Part shown: piece after piece, positions 33,901 to 42,406 of the stretch
Position numbering within the stretch: position 1 is the stretch's first letter
Layout of the letters: each line of letters opens with the position of its first letter
Origin: Batillaria attramentaria
Taxonomy: Eukaryota; Mollusca; Gastropoda; Batillariidae
Length of the DNA stretch: 64,000 nucleotides
Direction of reading: 5' to 3'
Assembly (NCBI GenBank): GCA_018292915.2
Contig: JACVVK020000053.1
Span: 402,501-466,500 of the forward strand
The notes under the pieces: generated by a model
The model's input: only the letters and a program-made list of their open reading frames with translations
Told to the model about the DNA's origin: nothing
The model's database searches: none
Made by a program: the position numbers and the translations under genes

Positions 33901-35852
33901 AAAAAAAAAAAAAGTTTTCAAAGACTGTCTCACGTCTCACAAGTAGTTTAGTTCTGAGCTGCATTGGTGAATTAATTATTTACTATAGTATGGTTGTGAC
34001 AGCTGCACAGCCTCTCAATGGCTGGCAATGAGCCAGCAGAAGGCGAACGCAACGTTGACAAGCAGAACTTCGGACAGTTTCATTTAAAACCTGCGCGACC
34101 AGCAGTCGTTAGTGTATGGCATGAAGAGCTCTACCAATGATTATTCACAGGCGCACTCACGTGTAAAAAGCTCCCTGCTGTGAAGCGTGACACTAGTACC
34201 AGTTTTACCAAGGTTGAGTCAAGAAACATTTCTCACCTCAAGAATGGCTTTTTGGTCCAGTCCAGGTCACGGTTGTCGGGGATTAACGGCAGGTGAGTGA
34301 AGTCCTCAGGAGGTACTGCATCCTCATCGTCCGGCCCCCGTGTCCTCCTGCACGCGCTCCTCGGCTGAGTCTGCACCATGCCAGCCACACGCTCAGATTC
34401 GTCCTGCATTGCTCTCAGGTCCTCTTCCAGGTTCGGTCTGTTGTTCCTGACCACAGACATCACCTTGTTCTGCAGCAGCTCCGTCAGCAACAGAGAACAC
34501 TTTGAAGCGTAGGAAGGTAGTGTGGCGCATATTCTGGTGACAAGCATGTGGATCATCTCAACAGCTTCAGTCACAACCTCCTTGTTGTCTGCGCTTGTGT
34601 TCCAGTCCGCTAGACTCTTCGTTTCGGACTCTGCAGCGAGTTTAGTGATGAGGCAAGGGAGATGGGAATCCAGATAACGAGAAGAACAGATCACCTGGAT
34701 GATTTCCAGCACGTCATTCCGACGTTCGGTCACGGCAATGGCTCGAGTAACGATTTGCAGTAGCTTTCTCGAATCGGCCAATGAGACATTTCGTCCTTCA
34801 GACTTGACAAAGTCCGAGAACTCGTCAAAGTCCTGGATAACTCGCGAAACGAGACTGTCTGGGTCGTCAATGTGATGAACTTCGTCCACTGCGAATGTCC
34901 TCATTTCGCCGCGAGCCTTCACGTGAATGTCCTTGCCTCTCTGTCTTTCTCCTACAGTTAGTTCTGTGATTTCTCTCGGGTTAGGCTTCTCGTCTTCGCT
35001 GTTTGTGTCCTGGTCCCCGTAGTAGTTGCTCTGCTGTAGTATTTCACCCCTCCCTGTCTCGCCCTCATCTGGGCATTCTCGAAAACCTTTGCTTCTTCCT
35101 CTTTGATTTGTGCTTCTTTCTCTGTCATGTGTGCCTCTTATTCTCTCATCTACACCTCCTCCTGTCCAGTCCGTACCGTCTGTGCCTCTTTCTCCCCAAT
35201 GTGTTTCTTCTCTCCAGTCTATACCTCTTCCTCTCCCGTCTGTACCTCTCCCTCTCCAGTTTGTACCTCTTCCTCTCCAATCTGTGTCTCTTTCTCTCCC
35301 AACTGTGCCTCTTCCTCTCCCGTCTGTACCTCTTCCTCTCCCGTCTGTGCCTCTTCCTCTCCCGTCTGTGCCTCTTCCTCTCCCGTCTGTGCCTCTTCCT
35401 CTCCCGTCTGTGCCTCTCCCTCTCCCATCAGTACCTCTTCCTCTCCCGTCTGTGCCTCTCCCTCTCCCTTCAGTACCTCTTCCTCTCCCGTCTGTGCCTC
35501 TCCCTCTCCCTTCAGTACCTCTTCCTCTCCCGTCTGTGCCTCTCCCTCTCCTGTCTGTGCCTCTTCCTCTCCCGTCTGTGCCTCTCCCTCTCCCGTTTGT
35601 GCCTTTCCCTCTCCATTCTGTACCTCTTCCTCTCCAAGGTACGTAACTACCTCGTTCCATGCCACCTCTTCCTCTTCCGCGACTTTGGCTTTCCCTCCGG
35701 CAATCACCGACTCCGCCATACCCTGCGCCTGGTTCATGCAAGTCCCCACCCCAGCCAGAGAAGTCCGGATCTTCTTCCCCGTCACTCCAGCTGGTCGAGG
35801 CTCCACCCCAACCAGTGCCCTTGTCTCTAGCCCCTCCCCTTCCAGCCTCCAT
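18424..35852 (-). CDS. ZNFX1: ZNFX1-like gene A (SF1 helicase with NFX1-type zinc fingers)
   Basis: Sixteen coding exons with fully compatible phases give about 2481 codons. Order: Arg/Gly-rich repeats (about residues 70-260), an alpha-helical armadillo-like region (about 340-510), a helicase core split over exons A4-A11, NFX1-type Cys/His fingers (A12-A15), a RING-like cluster (LPSCGHVF ... CPACP) and a helical acidic tail. Helicase motifs: Walker A GPPGTGKT (791-798), [11 protein letters not shown] (motif Ia), LEEAAEV (Walker B), GDHQQLRP (motif III, 1421-1428), QHRMRPEV (motif IV), [11 protein letters not shown] (V) and VALSRAR (VI). Relatives bind RNA: human ZNFX1 is an interferon-induced dsRNA sensor and nematode ZNFX-1 acts in small-RNA inheritance. 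The frame is open above the chosen ATG at 35852 to 35924, so a 5' exon may be missing. No RZ finger was found at the 3' end. Confidence 0.94.
19361..19450. repeat. (TC)n and (CA)n tracts, gene A intron 15
   Basis: TC tract 19361-19401, a C-run and a short CA tract 19427-19448. Confidence 0.95.
19587..20932 (-). CDS. ZNFX1: ZNFX1-A exon A15 (NFX1 fingers, repetitive linker, RING-like cluster)
   Basis: A 1346-nt exon: [63 protein letters not shown] and [16 protein letters not shown] Lys/Ser/Asp-rich linker of about 150 residues with imperfect 22-residue repeats follows, then [20 protein letters not shown] and CPACPQPIL. The linker accounts for most of the 381-nt excess over B15. Donor GTACGT. 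Confidence 0.93.
21710..21979 (+). mobile_element. LINE reverse transcriptase C-terminal remnant (frameshifted)
   Basis: Plus-strand frames give [19 protein letters not shown] then, after a one-base deletion, [20 protein letters not shown], a LINE ORF2 tail. The hairpin element at 21992 is inserted just after its stop. Confidence 0.7.
21992..22167 (+). mobile_element. Short hairpin element with 38-bp perfect inverted arms and 13-bp TSD
   Basis: Arms 21991-22028 and 22096-22133 are exact complements over 38 bp (left arm starts AGCAAATAAAAGCGACATAA). The 67-nt loop carries CTGAGGAAGGCGAAAGCCGA. The 13-bp sequence CGTCCCACGTTTA is present on both sides (21979-21991 and 22168-22180). A second copy at 11770 has only the right arm. 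The loop motif resembles the hammerhead-ribozyme core found in Penelope-like element ends, with one extra base; that link is inference. Confidence 0.8.
22319..22382. repeat. (GT)n microsatellite, gene A intron 14
   Basis: Pure GT tract. A long T/G-rich, polypyrimidine-like stretch follows at 22560-22835. Confidence 0.95.
22915..23182 (-). CDS. ZNFX1: ZNFX1-A exon A14 (NFX1 fingers)
   Basis: Encodes [40 protein letters not shown] and [20 protein letters not shown]. The 3' donor is placed at GTTCGT (phase 0) after HKTRCCVL; a GTTTTG donor two codons earlier also fits. Its last 30 codons have no counterpart in B14. Confidence 0.85.
23463..23527. repeat. (GT)n microsatellite, gene A intron 13
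   Basis: Pure TG/GT tract between exons A13 and A14. Confidence 0.95.
23913..24028 (-). CDS. ZNFX1: ZNFX1-A exon A13 (NFX1 finger)
   Basis: A 116-nt exon: [20 protein letters not shown], then [19 protein letters not shown]. This is the C..C.....CGH.C...CH NFX1-type pattern. Confidence 0.94.
24229..24474. repeat. Foldback element, copy b
   Basis: Ends carry TTAACTCTTAACAGCCCGAG and, inverted, TTCTAAGAGTTAAT, suggesting short terminal inverted repeats. Inner arms are CACTTCAAGCCACTAT and ATAGTGGCTTGAAGTGG. In gene A intron 12. Confidence 0.85.
24622..24790 (-). mobile_element. tRNA-derived SINE, family 3, copy b
   Basis: Minus strand: TGGTAGAGCGTAGGACTTTC, B box GTTCGAATCCCGGCTGG and the family body. 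In gene A intron 12, same strand as the gene. Confidence 0.85.
24800..24910 (+). repeat. Dispersed repeat shared with 14745-14860
   Basis: CTACGGCAACTGCGGTGCC, ATGAGATGTGTCAT and GGGAAGCATCCCCAA match the segment at 14751-14830 with scattered changes. Confidence 0.7.
25015..25147 (-). CDS. ZNFX1: ZNFX1-A exon A12
   Basis: A 133-nt exon: [20 protein letters not shown], then [20 protein letters not shown] and SRPT, the linker into the first NFX1 finger. Its acceptor TTTGTCAG and first 7 nt lie in the first unit of the minisatellite at 25141-25480. Confidence 0.93.
25141..25480. repeat. 56-bp minisatellite carrying the exon A12 splice acceptor
   Basis: Six units start at 25141, 25197, 25253, 25309, 25365 and 25421. 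Each contains, on the minus strand, TTTGTCAG/AATCCTGTGTGAG, that is the 3' splice site and first 13 nt of exon A12. Only the first unit continues into the full exon. Confidence 0.95.
25650..25701. repeat. (CA)n microsatellite downstream of exon A11
   Basis: Reads as (GU)n in the gene A pre-mRNA, starting about 46 nt after the A11 donor. Confidence 0.95.
25747..25918 (-). CDS. ZNFX1: ZNFX1-A exon A11 (motifs V and VI)
   Basis: A 172-nt exon: [40 protein letters not shown] and [17 protein letters not shown]. Nearly identical to B11 (about 5 differences in 172). Donor A/GTAAGT; it ends AA so Lys replaces the Arg formed in B. Confidence 0.95.
26285..26353. repeat. (CA)n microsatellite directly downstream of exon A10
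   Basis: Reads as about 34 GU repeats in the pre-mRNA, beginning 12 nt after the exon A10 donor. Confidence 0.95.
26365..26548 (-). CDS. ZNFX1: ZNFX1-A exon A10
   Basis: A 184-nt exon: [20 protein letters not shown], then [20 protein letters not shown] and [11 protein letters not shown], the RecA2 strand with motif TVLAAYTGQ. Donor GTAGCT is followed 12 nt downstream by a long (GT)n tract in the pre-mRNA. Confidence 0.93.
26838..27152 (-). CDS. ZNFX1: ZNFX1-A exon A9 (motifs III and IV)
   Basis: A 315-nt exon with [40 protein letters not shown] and [20 protein letters not shown]. About 250 bp (26903-27152) are identical base for base to B9, while the last 65 bp diverge. Confidence 0.95.
27534..27987 (-). 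CDS. ZNFX1: ZNFX1-A exon A8 (Walker B)
   Basis: A 454-nt exon with [40 protein letters not shown] and [20 protein letters not shown], ending [12 protein letters not shown] (Walker B and adjoining helix). Donor GTTGGT, phase 0. Confidence 0.93.
28476..28712. repeat. Foldback element, copy c
   Basis: TTAAAGCCCGAACCCGACC at one end and GCTTTTAAGAGTTA at the other. Inner arms CCACTTCAAGCCACTATT and ATAGTGGCTTGAAGTGGC. In gene A intron 7. Confidence 0.85.
28767..28820. repeat. (GTTA)n microsatellite
   Basis: About thirteen GTTA units in gene A intron 7. Confidence 0.95.
28896..29011 (-). CDS. ZNFX1: ZNFX1-A exon A7 (acidic)
   Basis: A 116-nt exon with [20 protein letters not shown], then [18 protein letters not shown]. 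The acidic linker corresponds to B7 but is only alignable by position. Confidence 0.88.
29221..29294. repeat. (GT)n microsatellite, gene A intron 6
   Basis: Pure GT tract. Confidence 0.95.
29555..29825 (-). CDS. ZNFX1: ZNFX1-A exon A6
   Basis: A 271-nt exon: [20 protein letters not shown], a poly-basic run, then [20 protein letters not shown] and [13 protein letters not shown]. Ends QVLE with donor GTACTG, phase 0. Confidence 0.9.
30155..30335 (+). mobile_element. tRNA-derived SINE, family 1, copy b (5' truncated)
   Basis: GTGATACCGGTTTTTCCTGG, GAGTGGCGCTGCACCGCGG and GAAGCAGCCAGAATTTCCTG. Lacks the tRNA head. In gene A intron 5, opposite strand. Confidence 0.85.
30432..30788 (-). CDS. ZNFX1: ZNFX1-A exon A5
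   Basis: A 357-nt exon: a basic stretch ([15 protein letters not shown]), then [20 protein letters not shown] and [11 protein letters not shown]. The ILPDDxL...V.D..L...I motif is repeated in A6, B5 and B6, so A5 and A6 look like an ancient internal duplication. Confidence 0.9.
30840..30928. repeat. (GC)n/(GT)n microsatellite, gene A intron 4
   Basis: GC alternation 30841-30861 then GT to 30928. Confidence 0.95.
30968..31647 (-). CDS. ZNFX1: ZNFX1-A exon A4 (Walker A)
   Basis: A 680-nt exon with [20 protein letters not shown], then [20 protein letters not shown] and [11 protein letters not shown]. The following helical insert ([20 protein letters not shown]) is typical of Upf1-like 1B/1C subdomains. 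Donor GTATTT is followed 40 nt later on the minus strand by a (CA)n/(GC)n tract. Confidence 0.94.
32070..32619 (-). CDS. ZNFX1: ZNFX1-A exon A3
   Basis: A 550-nt exon: [56 protein letters not shown] and [12 protein letters not shown]. This beta-rich module sits just before the ATPase core in ZNFX1. Ends LDSSQ in phase 0, next to the Walker A exon. Confidence 0.93.
33024..33075. repeat. (GTTT)n microsatellite and T/G-rich stretch
   Basis: Tetranucleotide run, then T/G-rich sequence to about 33250, in gene A intron 2. Confidence 0.9.
33422..33577 (-). CDS. ZNFX1: ZNFX1-A exon A2
   Basis: A 156-nt exon with [20 protein letters not shown], a hallmark preceding the ZNFX1 helicase. Acceptor GTTCAG, donor GTAACT. 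Confidence 0.93.
33611..33900 (+). mobile_element. tRNA-derived SINE, family 1, copy c (full length)
   Basis: A box GCGGTGGTCTAATGGGTAGC and B box GGGTTCGAGCCC are clear. The body ends CCAGAATTTCCCAAAAGAG, then C- and A-runs. In gene A intron 1, opposite strand. Confidence 0.9.
34237..35852 (-). CDS. ZNFX1: ZNFX1-A exon A1 (RG-repeat N-terminus and armadillo-like region)
   Basis: A 1616-nt exon. First in-frame ATG (MEAGRGG) at 35852, just after an acceptor-like GATACAG. About twenty GRGRGTD-type heptapeptides occupy roughly 35200-35640 in DNA. The rest has hydrophobic heptads ([54 protein letters not shown]) as in ZNFX1 N-termini and ends DWTKKPFLR with donor GTGAGA. Confidence 0.9.
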
Positions 35853-36060
35853 TTCTGTATCGCTCAGAGACGGATTACATATTCCATGCAGACATGCGTT
35901 GATATCTCTCGGTTCATTTCTCAAGATTTTGTTGTTGTTTTTTTTCCCGAAGCTGCCTGTCCCAAGACTGGAAATCTACATGTGTATGCAGATATCTGTA
36001 TCGGCGTAGAACGCTGCCACGGCCAGTCTAGATCTTTGTCGGCGACCACGGTATCTGAAA

Positions 36061-36061
<1 letters not shown>

Positions 36062-36135
<74 letters not shown>
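36062..36135. repeat. (AC)n microsatellite upstream of gene A
   Basis: Pure AC tract within 220 bp of the gene A start region. A donor or promoter signal could not be seen here. Confidence 0.95.
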
Positions 36136-36136
<1 letters not shown>

Positions 36137-36358
36137 CAAAAGAACAAACACGAATACATTCGCAGAAACATTTTAAGAGAACAACAACAACAAAAACACT
36201 ACAGAAATAAACTCGCCACAGTCAGTGTACCGAATTCAAAGCAGCCCTTACAAAACAAACCTATCCAAATCTGTTTACAATTTGCTTTCATACCACTGTC
36301 ATATCTGCCACTACTGTTTTCAACTCTTTTCTTCTTCTTCTTCTTCTCAGACTGCAAC

Positions 36359-36389
<31 letters not shown>

Positions 36390-36469
36390 TGTGGGTGTGT
36401 GGGTGTGTGGGTGTGTGTATGTGTGTGTGGGTGTGTGGGTGTGTGTGTGGGTGTGTGGTGTGTGTGTGT

Positions 36470-36522
<53 letters not shown>

Positions 36523-36530
36523 CTTGCGCG

Positions 36531-36621
<91 letters not shown>

Positions 36622-36629
36622 CTTGCGCG

Positions 36630-36691
<62 letters not shown>
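36359..36691. repeat. Large (GT)n block with GGTGTGT variants
   Basis: About 330 bp of GT/GGTGT with two identical interruptions TTTCTTGCGCGCTC (36521 and 36619), which suggests a duplicated array. Confidence 0.95.
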
Positions 36692-36695
<4 letters not shown>

Positions 36696-36879
36696 GTCAG
36701 TATATGTTGCAGACTCTTATCAGTGTAGACGGTAACTGTAATGCGCCTTGAGCTCACCTTGTGGGGACACTGCGCTACATAAGAATGTTCTATTATTATT
36801 AATATTATCCTGCGGACTGACAAAGAGTATTAGGACCCTGGCTGAAATCCAGTCTACAGCATTGCTGTATGTTTATTCA

Positions 36880-36952
36880 ATTCAATTCAATTCAATTCAA
36901 TTCAATTCAATATAACTTTATTGTCTGTCGATGGCAGACAATTTTCTTCTGG

Positions 36953-37028
<76 letters not shown>
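36880..37028. repeat. (TTCAA)n and (CA)n microsatellites
   Basis: Pentanucleotide run 36877-36910, then CA tract 36957-37028. Confidence 0.95.
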
Positions 37029-37031
<3 letters not shown>

Positions 37032-37163
37032 CTACATTAATTTATCTAGACATATAAATCCATACATATTAAACACAGATCCTAAAGTAATGTGTGATGT
37101 CCAAGTCTAATACTATGCTACTAAACTAAGAAATCTAAACTAAAAGATGGCAAGGGCATAGCG
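37032..37163. repeat. Dispersed repeat shared with 8904-9035
   Basis: Nearly identical copy, immediately upstream of the LINE remnant at 37193, so it is probably the LINE 3' UTR. Confidence 0.9.
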
Positions 37164-37192
37164 GACATGACACAGCTGAGGAGCAAGCACAG

Positions 37193-37624
37193 TTATGAAA
37201 ATCTCAACAAATAAAATCTATACATACTGGGGACGGGCAGTAAACACAGCCATGAGTTTAAAATAGATACTGCTGAGGGAATGAAAGATTTCTTAAACAA
37301 ATTTTTCCTCGCCCTCGGTACTCTGTAGCGGCGCCCAGACGGGAGTTTTTGGAACTGATCATGGAGGGGGTGGGTGGGGTCGTTGACAATTGTAGTGGCC
37401 TTCCTCCTGACAGCCTTTATATAAAGATCGTCTAGAGAGTACTGACCCAGGCCAACTATCTTTCCTGCCACTCTGACTATACGAGACAGCCTTGCTTTGT
37501 TCTTCATGCTGAGAGATTTATCGCCATGCCAGTGACTCATACACGTTATCACCACAAGACAATCACCCGCGAGTGAAGTATTTGATACAATTATACCCGT
37601 CGACACACAAGAACACACACGCAC
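37193..37624 (-). mobile_element. LINE ORF2 C-terminal remnant
   Basis: Open minus-strand frame with KARLSRIVRVAGKIVGLGQY, DDLYIKAVRRKATTIVNDPT, HPLHDQFQKLPSGRRYRVPR and KKSFIPSAVSILNS. This is the post-RT tail of a non-LTR retrotransposon. The longest intact LINE frame in the window; no RT palm (YxDD) present. Confidence 0.85.
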
Positions 37625-38109
37625 TGTGCATATCCAATATGTAATGGTTAACCGTTTTCCTACAGTGCTGAAGTTTGAAAGGCGCTAGTGAAGTTTTTGC
37701 ACATGCCAAACGCATTCTGTTGTTGTTTTTGTTTTGTTTTTTACTTAGAATTTTCAGTTTTTATTTTTATTTTGTTCCTCACTGTGAGCCCACAGACGAG
37801 TTTCCATTTTATACCTGTTATTTAATGGACAATACTACTACTACTAATAATAATAATGAGGATTTCGATAGCGCCTAATCTCCGGAGCCGGGGCTCTAGG
37901 CGCTTTACAAATGTATACAAAAGGTGATAAATAAACACATGAATAATAGATAAATAATCAACTAAATAAATACGAATAAAAGCGTACATACATAGATACA
38001 TACACTACATACATATAGTCAGACATACAGTCAGTCATACATACAAGCACTGACACCTACATACATACCAACATCCGATACACACCTACATCCATCATAC
38101 ACACTGCAA

Positions 38110-38330
38110 AAACAACGGGTTGGTGATGGTAACGGGCTGAATCATCTGAGGGCTGATGTGAATAGATGCGTTTTAAGGGTGTGTTTAAAGGACTGGGCAG
38201 ATTGACTGTGTCGTATTTACTGAGGGAGGCTGTTCCAGAGGACCGGGCTTTGGAAGGAGAAACGGCGCTGGCCGAAGGACTTTGTTCTAACGGTTGGAGT
38301 AGTGAGAATTCGTGAGTCGGATATGGTATT
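38110..38330 (-). mobile_element. LINE reverse transcriptase C-terminal remnant
   Basis: Minus-strand frame: FGQRRFSFQSPVLWNSLPQ, one stop, IRHSQSAQSFKHTLKTHLFT. A GCGCTTTACA-type 3' motif follows at about 37905. Confidence 0.75.
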
Positions 38331-38658
38331 TTTGAATTTGTATAGAATGTGTCGAACTCATGCAGGCTCCTCTATTAAAAAGCTTCCTGCTTGGTAGGAA
38401 ATGACGGATGTGTTATGTCGAACTGTGCGACAGACATATCAGTACATTATACACCGGTTTGACTGTCTGGTTAAAGGTGTGTTTGGATGCTGGGAAAACC
38501 CTGACACCAAAACCAAATGCAGAAGTGTTAAACTACGACTTGCACAGTGAAGTAGAACTTGAGGTCAACCTGGGGTCAGCCGTACGTTCCCCCCCGGGGT
38601 CGATATGTCCCCAGGTAGATGTAGCCGGCTCTGTCTCCCTTCTGTGTGTCATTACATG

Positions 38659-38822
38659 GTCAGGGTTAGGGTTAGGGTTATGGGTTTGGGTTAGGGTTAG
38701 GGTTATGGGTTTGGGTTAGGGGTTTGGGTTAGGGTTAGGGGTTTGGTTTAGGGTTAGGGGTTGGGGTTAGGGGTTTGGGTTAGGGTTAGGGGTTTGGGTT
38801 AGGGTTAGGGGTTTGGGTTAGG
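38659..38822. repeat. Interstitial telomere-like TTAGGG array
   Basis: GGTTAGGGTTAGGGTTATGG followed by many TTAGGG, TTTGGG and TTAGGGG variants over about 165 bp, G-rich strand on plus. Confidence 0.93.
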
Positions 38823-39449
38823 GACGCAGCAGGAACATGGACCTGGGATTGCATAATCCTGTGAAAATGAACATCTCGTAACACTTCACATCGTACCCCA
38901 GATAATAAACCAGTAAAATTATTCACTCATGAATTGACTGGCTGACTACAAACCTACATGCATTTGACAATGAAAATGTAGAAATCAAAGACAAAACAGG
39001 GGCATGGCACTATTGCTATGTCCCGTAAACTGACCTCAGCAGATGATGTCTGGTCCACTGTCGTGTTCCCTACGACTGGGCGGTGAACTGAAGTTATACA
39101 ACTATACGGATTGATTTTCGCTTTGCGGTATACAGAAGCAGAATCGTTTTCATTATGTGTTGTTGAGCAACACCAGAGAAGTGACCAAATCAGCACGGAT
39201 TACAAGTTGCTGTCAAATCAAATCCAAATGCGAATGGAGATGTTTTTAAGTATCCTTTTGTCCTGGGATTGGGGAAGGAGGTGAAGAGCAGAAAGAGACA
39301 AGTACGCGCCCATTCACTTTAGCCTTTCCACAAACAATGATATCATTATGAAAGTGAAAGAACGAAAACACGCCAGGAAACTGCAACCATGGGTTTCTAC
39401 TTTCGGTTTGCTTTTATCGGCCTGTGCCTGTAGCATTCCTCATGCGTTA

Positions 39450-39450
<1 letters not shown>

Positions 39451-39546
<96 letters not shown>

Positions 39547-39641
39547 CCGTTGAAGGTAATCCATGGTTGTTTACTGTGTCTCTGTCAAGGTTTCTCAATT
39601 ACCTGGTTTAGAAATCCGAACCAAGTTAAACAAATCACCTG

Positions 39642-39729
<88 letters not shown>

Positions 39730-39730
39730 T
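39451..39730. repeat. (AC)n, (GT)n and (GCGT)n microsatellites
   Basis: AC tract 39451-39542, then 100 bp of unique sequence, GT tract 39644-39690 and GCGT tract to 39730. The opposed AC/GT tracts could pair in a transcript. Confidence 0.95.
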
Positions 39731-40454
39731 GGGAGGTGGGACAAAAATAGAACCAAATCATAGTTATATACAACAAACTACATAATATTATTTCAGATGA
39801 TTCTCACCATTTCTATATTTCTATGAGAGATGGATATCACACGTTCTCATTTCTGATTGATGATTACCACGCCTTTTTTTCAGATGGATTTCACACAGTT
39901 TCATTTCTATTTCAGAAGGACATCACACGTTTTCATTACTATTTCAGAAGGATATTATACGTTTTCATTCCTACTTCAGAGTGATATCACACATTTTCAT
40001 TTTCATTTCAGATGAATATCACTCATTTCTATTTCAGATGCTTATTATTCATTTTTATTTAAGAATTTAAAATTATCGTACATTTGATGAATACCACACT
40101 CGTTAAAACTCTCAGTTTTTCGGTCGAAATCAACAAACTCGTGTCGGCGTATTTTCAGTCACCGAGGGCACCTCATTGTGAAAATTCTATTTATCGTAGT
40201 GTACCATCAGATAATATAATTATTATGTGCAGTGTGACTTAACAGGTCTACAAAAGCTTGCAAACTTGCAATGAACTGTAAACTATGACACTGAAAGTAG
40301 CATCAGTGTAGCGTGAGGACATCAGGCGTATGCATAGGTCAGTACAGTCTATTTCAGTCATTGTGCAAACATACATTAAGTGACACTAAAGACAAAACAG
40401 GTAAAATAAACACCCGTGCAAAACAGATGTCGTGTAAAAAATATAATTGGAACA

Positions 40455-40695
40455 GGATTATACAAGAGATAATTATATCGAATGGATGCTAAACCTCAGC
40501 GGCAATTTTGGATAAACAGTGCATGGGTCACATAGTGAATGAGTGAGTATACTTGCGTAACATCCAGTTACTTACAAATGGGCCAATTAAGACATGCTTG
40601 TACTGAATAAAAAACAAAACAAAACAAAAAACCAAAACAAAAAATTAACATTAAAAAAGTGATGCAAACTGGTCTACGGAGTGCCATTGGTCATA
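40455..40695 (+). repeat. 240-bp direct repeat, copy 1
   Basis: From GAATGGATGCTAAACCTCAG to GGAGTGCCATTGGTCATA; matches 41121-41360. The MITE 40696-41120 lies between the copies. Confidence 0.88.
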
Positions 40696-41120
40696 CAGGT
40701 CTTCACAAAAAGTGAAGGACCAGTCAACATAATGGGTGACAGTTTCAATAAATCAGAAAAAAATAAACGAATAAGATTTTTCCCGTAAAATTCGGTAGCA
40801 AGGTTAAGGGGTAATTAGTGAACATGGCGACCACTATGTGGATGGCACGTGCGCGTCCACACAGCATGCATGGCGCGTTTGAAAATCTGCAATTTCGGCA
40901 AAACTAGACCGAGTTTCAGTGTTCAGTGAGCGATACCTGGGGCTTTCTGCACGGCAAAAATGAGATGCAGGTCAAAGAATGCATCCCTGGTTATGACCTG
41001 TGCTCATTTGTTTGCCTACATAAGCCGCCGTTTCAGCGATATTCAGCACTACACCAGCATGCCACCACGACAAAAGTTGAATGATATTTGCAAGTGGTCC
41101 TTAACTTTTTGTGAAGGCTG
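40696..41120. mobile_element. Tc1/mariner-like MITE, 425 bp
   Basis: Terminal inverted repeats CAGGTCTTCACAAAAAGTGA (left) and CAGCCTTCACAAAAAGTTAA (right, complement), both extending to AGGACCA, flanked by TA on each side. No complete transposase frame. Confidence 0.85.
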
Positions 41121-41360
41121 TATAAGAGATATATCCAATGGATGCTAAAACTCAGCGGCAATTTTGGATGAACGCCATTGAACGGTGCAAGAATCAGATA
41201 GTGAATGAGTGAGAATACATGCTTAACGTTCAGTTACTCACAAATGGGCCAATTAAGACGTGCTTGAACTGAATAAAAACCAAAACCCAAAAAACAAAAC
41301 AAACAATTTAACATTAAAAAAGTGATGGAAACTGGTCTACGGAGTGCCATTGGTCATATA
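41121..41360 (+). repeat. 240-bp direct repeat, copy 2
   Basis: CAATGGATGCTAAAACTCAG to GGAGTGCCATTGGTCATA, about 90% like copy 1. Confidence 0.88.
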
Positions 41361-41847
41361 ACATTTGATGGGAAAAGTCCGTATTTAGGCTTTGTGTATG
41401 GTTGGTTATTAACCCATGCAAGCCCAGATTAGTTGATGTGCTAACTAGCCCTGTAGCTCTGCCAAGCATGATACTCGTTAAGTTATTTAGTTAGTTAATT
41501 GTGGCTGTACGCCGCGCAAGCAACAAAGACTACTTCGCGTCTAAATACTCGTTAATGGGAAGCAACAATAATAATGATATACATTTCCAGAATGAAGAAC
41601 CACTTCATGATATATTTGTTTAACTATCACAATCGTATGCCTACAGATCTTCTCCTGTACAGCGTCCCGAATATGGATCTCAGGGCGCGAATGGGTTAAT
41701 TGGTCTGTTCTTGTCCGCCGTGATGTAATTACACAGGTAAAACTGCTCTGAGTTGCTGCTGCTGCTGCTGCTGCTGTGCTCGCCATCACATCATAGCTCC
41801 TCATCATAGTCAGTTTTCCTCACCTTTGTTTTTCACTACTTTGTTGT

Positions 41848-42000
41848 CCCTTTCGGGAAATTCGGGCTGCTTCCCGAGGGGGAAGCGCGTCGCCGCGGTG
41901 CAGCGCCACCCAATACCTATTCTATTTTTCAATTTTGCTGGGGCAGGAAAGCCGGATAACCCGGAGAGAAACCCCCGATGAGCAGCTCGGTAGCCAGCTT
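41848..42000 (-). mobile_element. tRNA-derived SINE, family 1, copy e (3' part)
   Basis: Plus strand reads TTTCGGGAAATTCGGGCTGC, GGTGCAGCGCCACCC and GAGAGAAACCCCCGATGAGC, the complement of the family body. Confidence 0.85.
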
Positions 42001-42406
42001 AGAACAGTCTTCTCCCATACACTCGTTGTATTGACAGTGGCGGTGATTCTACGTCGATAAGATCCTGTCACAAATAAAAAAAAAATACACCAACAAATAC
42101 AAGAAAGGTTGCAAGAAACATGAACATATGATCAATATTTCAAAATCGCATTATCATAAACTGCTCTAAATGTCTGAAATGAATTGCCAGCTACATGATA
42201 AAACGTATGATGACACAGATGAACTCGGCAATAAGTGAAACATCTTTATACTTCATTTAGTTTCAATAAAACCGTCCATCTGTTCAGATAGACAAACAAA
42301 AGGAGGGAGGGGGGGGCAGAGAGAGAGAGAGAGAGAGAGAGGTGGAAGTTTTTATACGAGTCATTTTTTAACGAACAAAGGACGCTCCTGTAAGAAATTC
42401 ACTCAC

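Noticed and set aside
35003..35830. Long plus-strand ORFs rich in Leu/Pro/Ser opposite exon A1
   Set aside because: They are antisense shadows of the 21-bp repeat coding for GRGRGTD. The minus frame has family similarity, a splice donor and phase continuity.
36225..36751. ORFs of Cys-Val repeats and His-Thr repeats across many sites
   Set aside because: Translations of (GT)n and (CA)n microsatellites, with no unique flanking coding sequence.
37193..37624. Cellular gene encoded by the 143-codon ORF
   Set aside because: KLPSGRRYRVPR and the SFIPSAVSILNS ending are LINE ORF2 tail motifs; no RT core remains.
38408..38719. 103-codon plus-strand ORF running into the telomeric repeat
   Set aside because: Its C-terminus is translated TTAGGG repeat and the rest matches nothing recognised.
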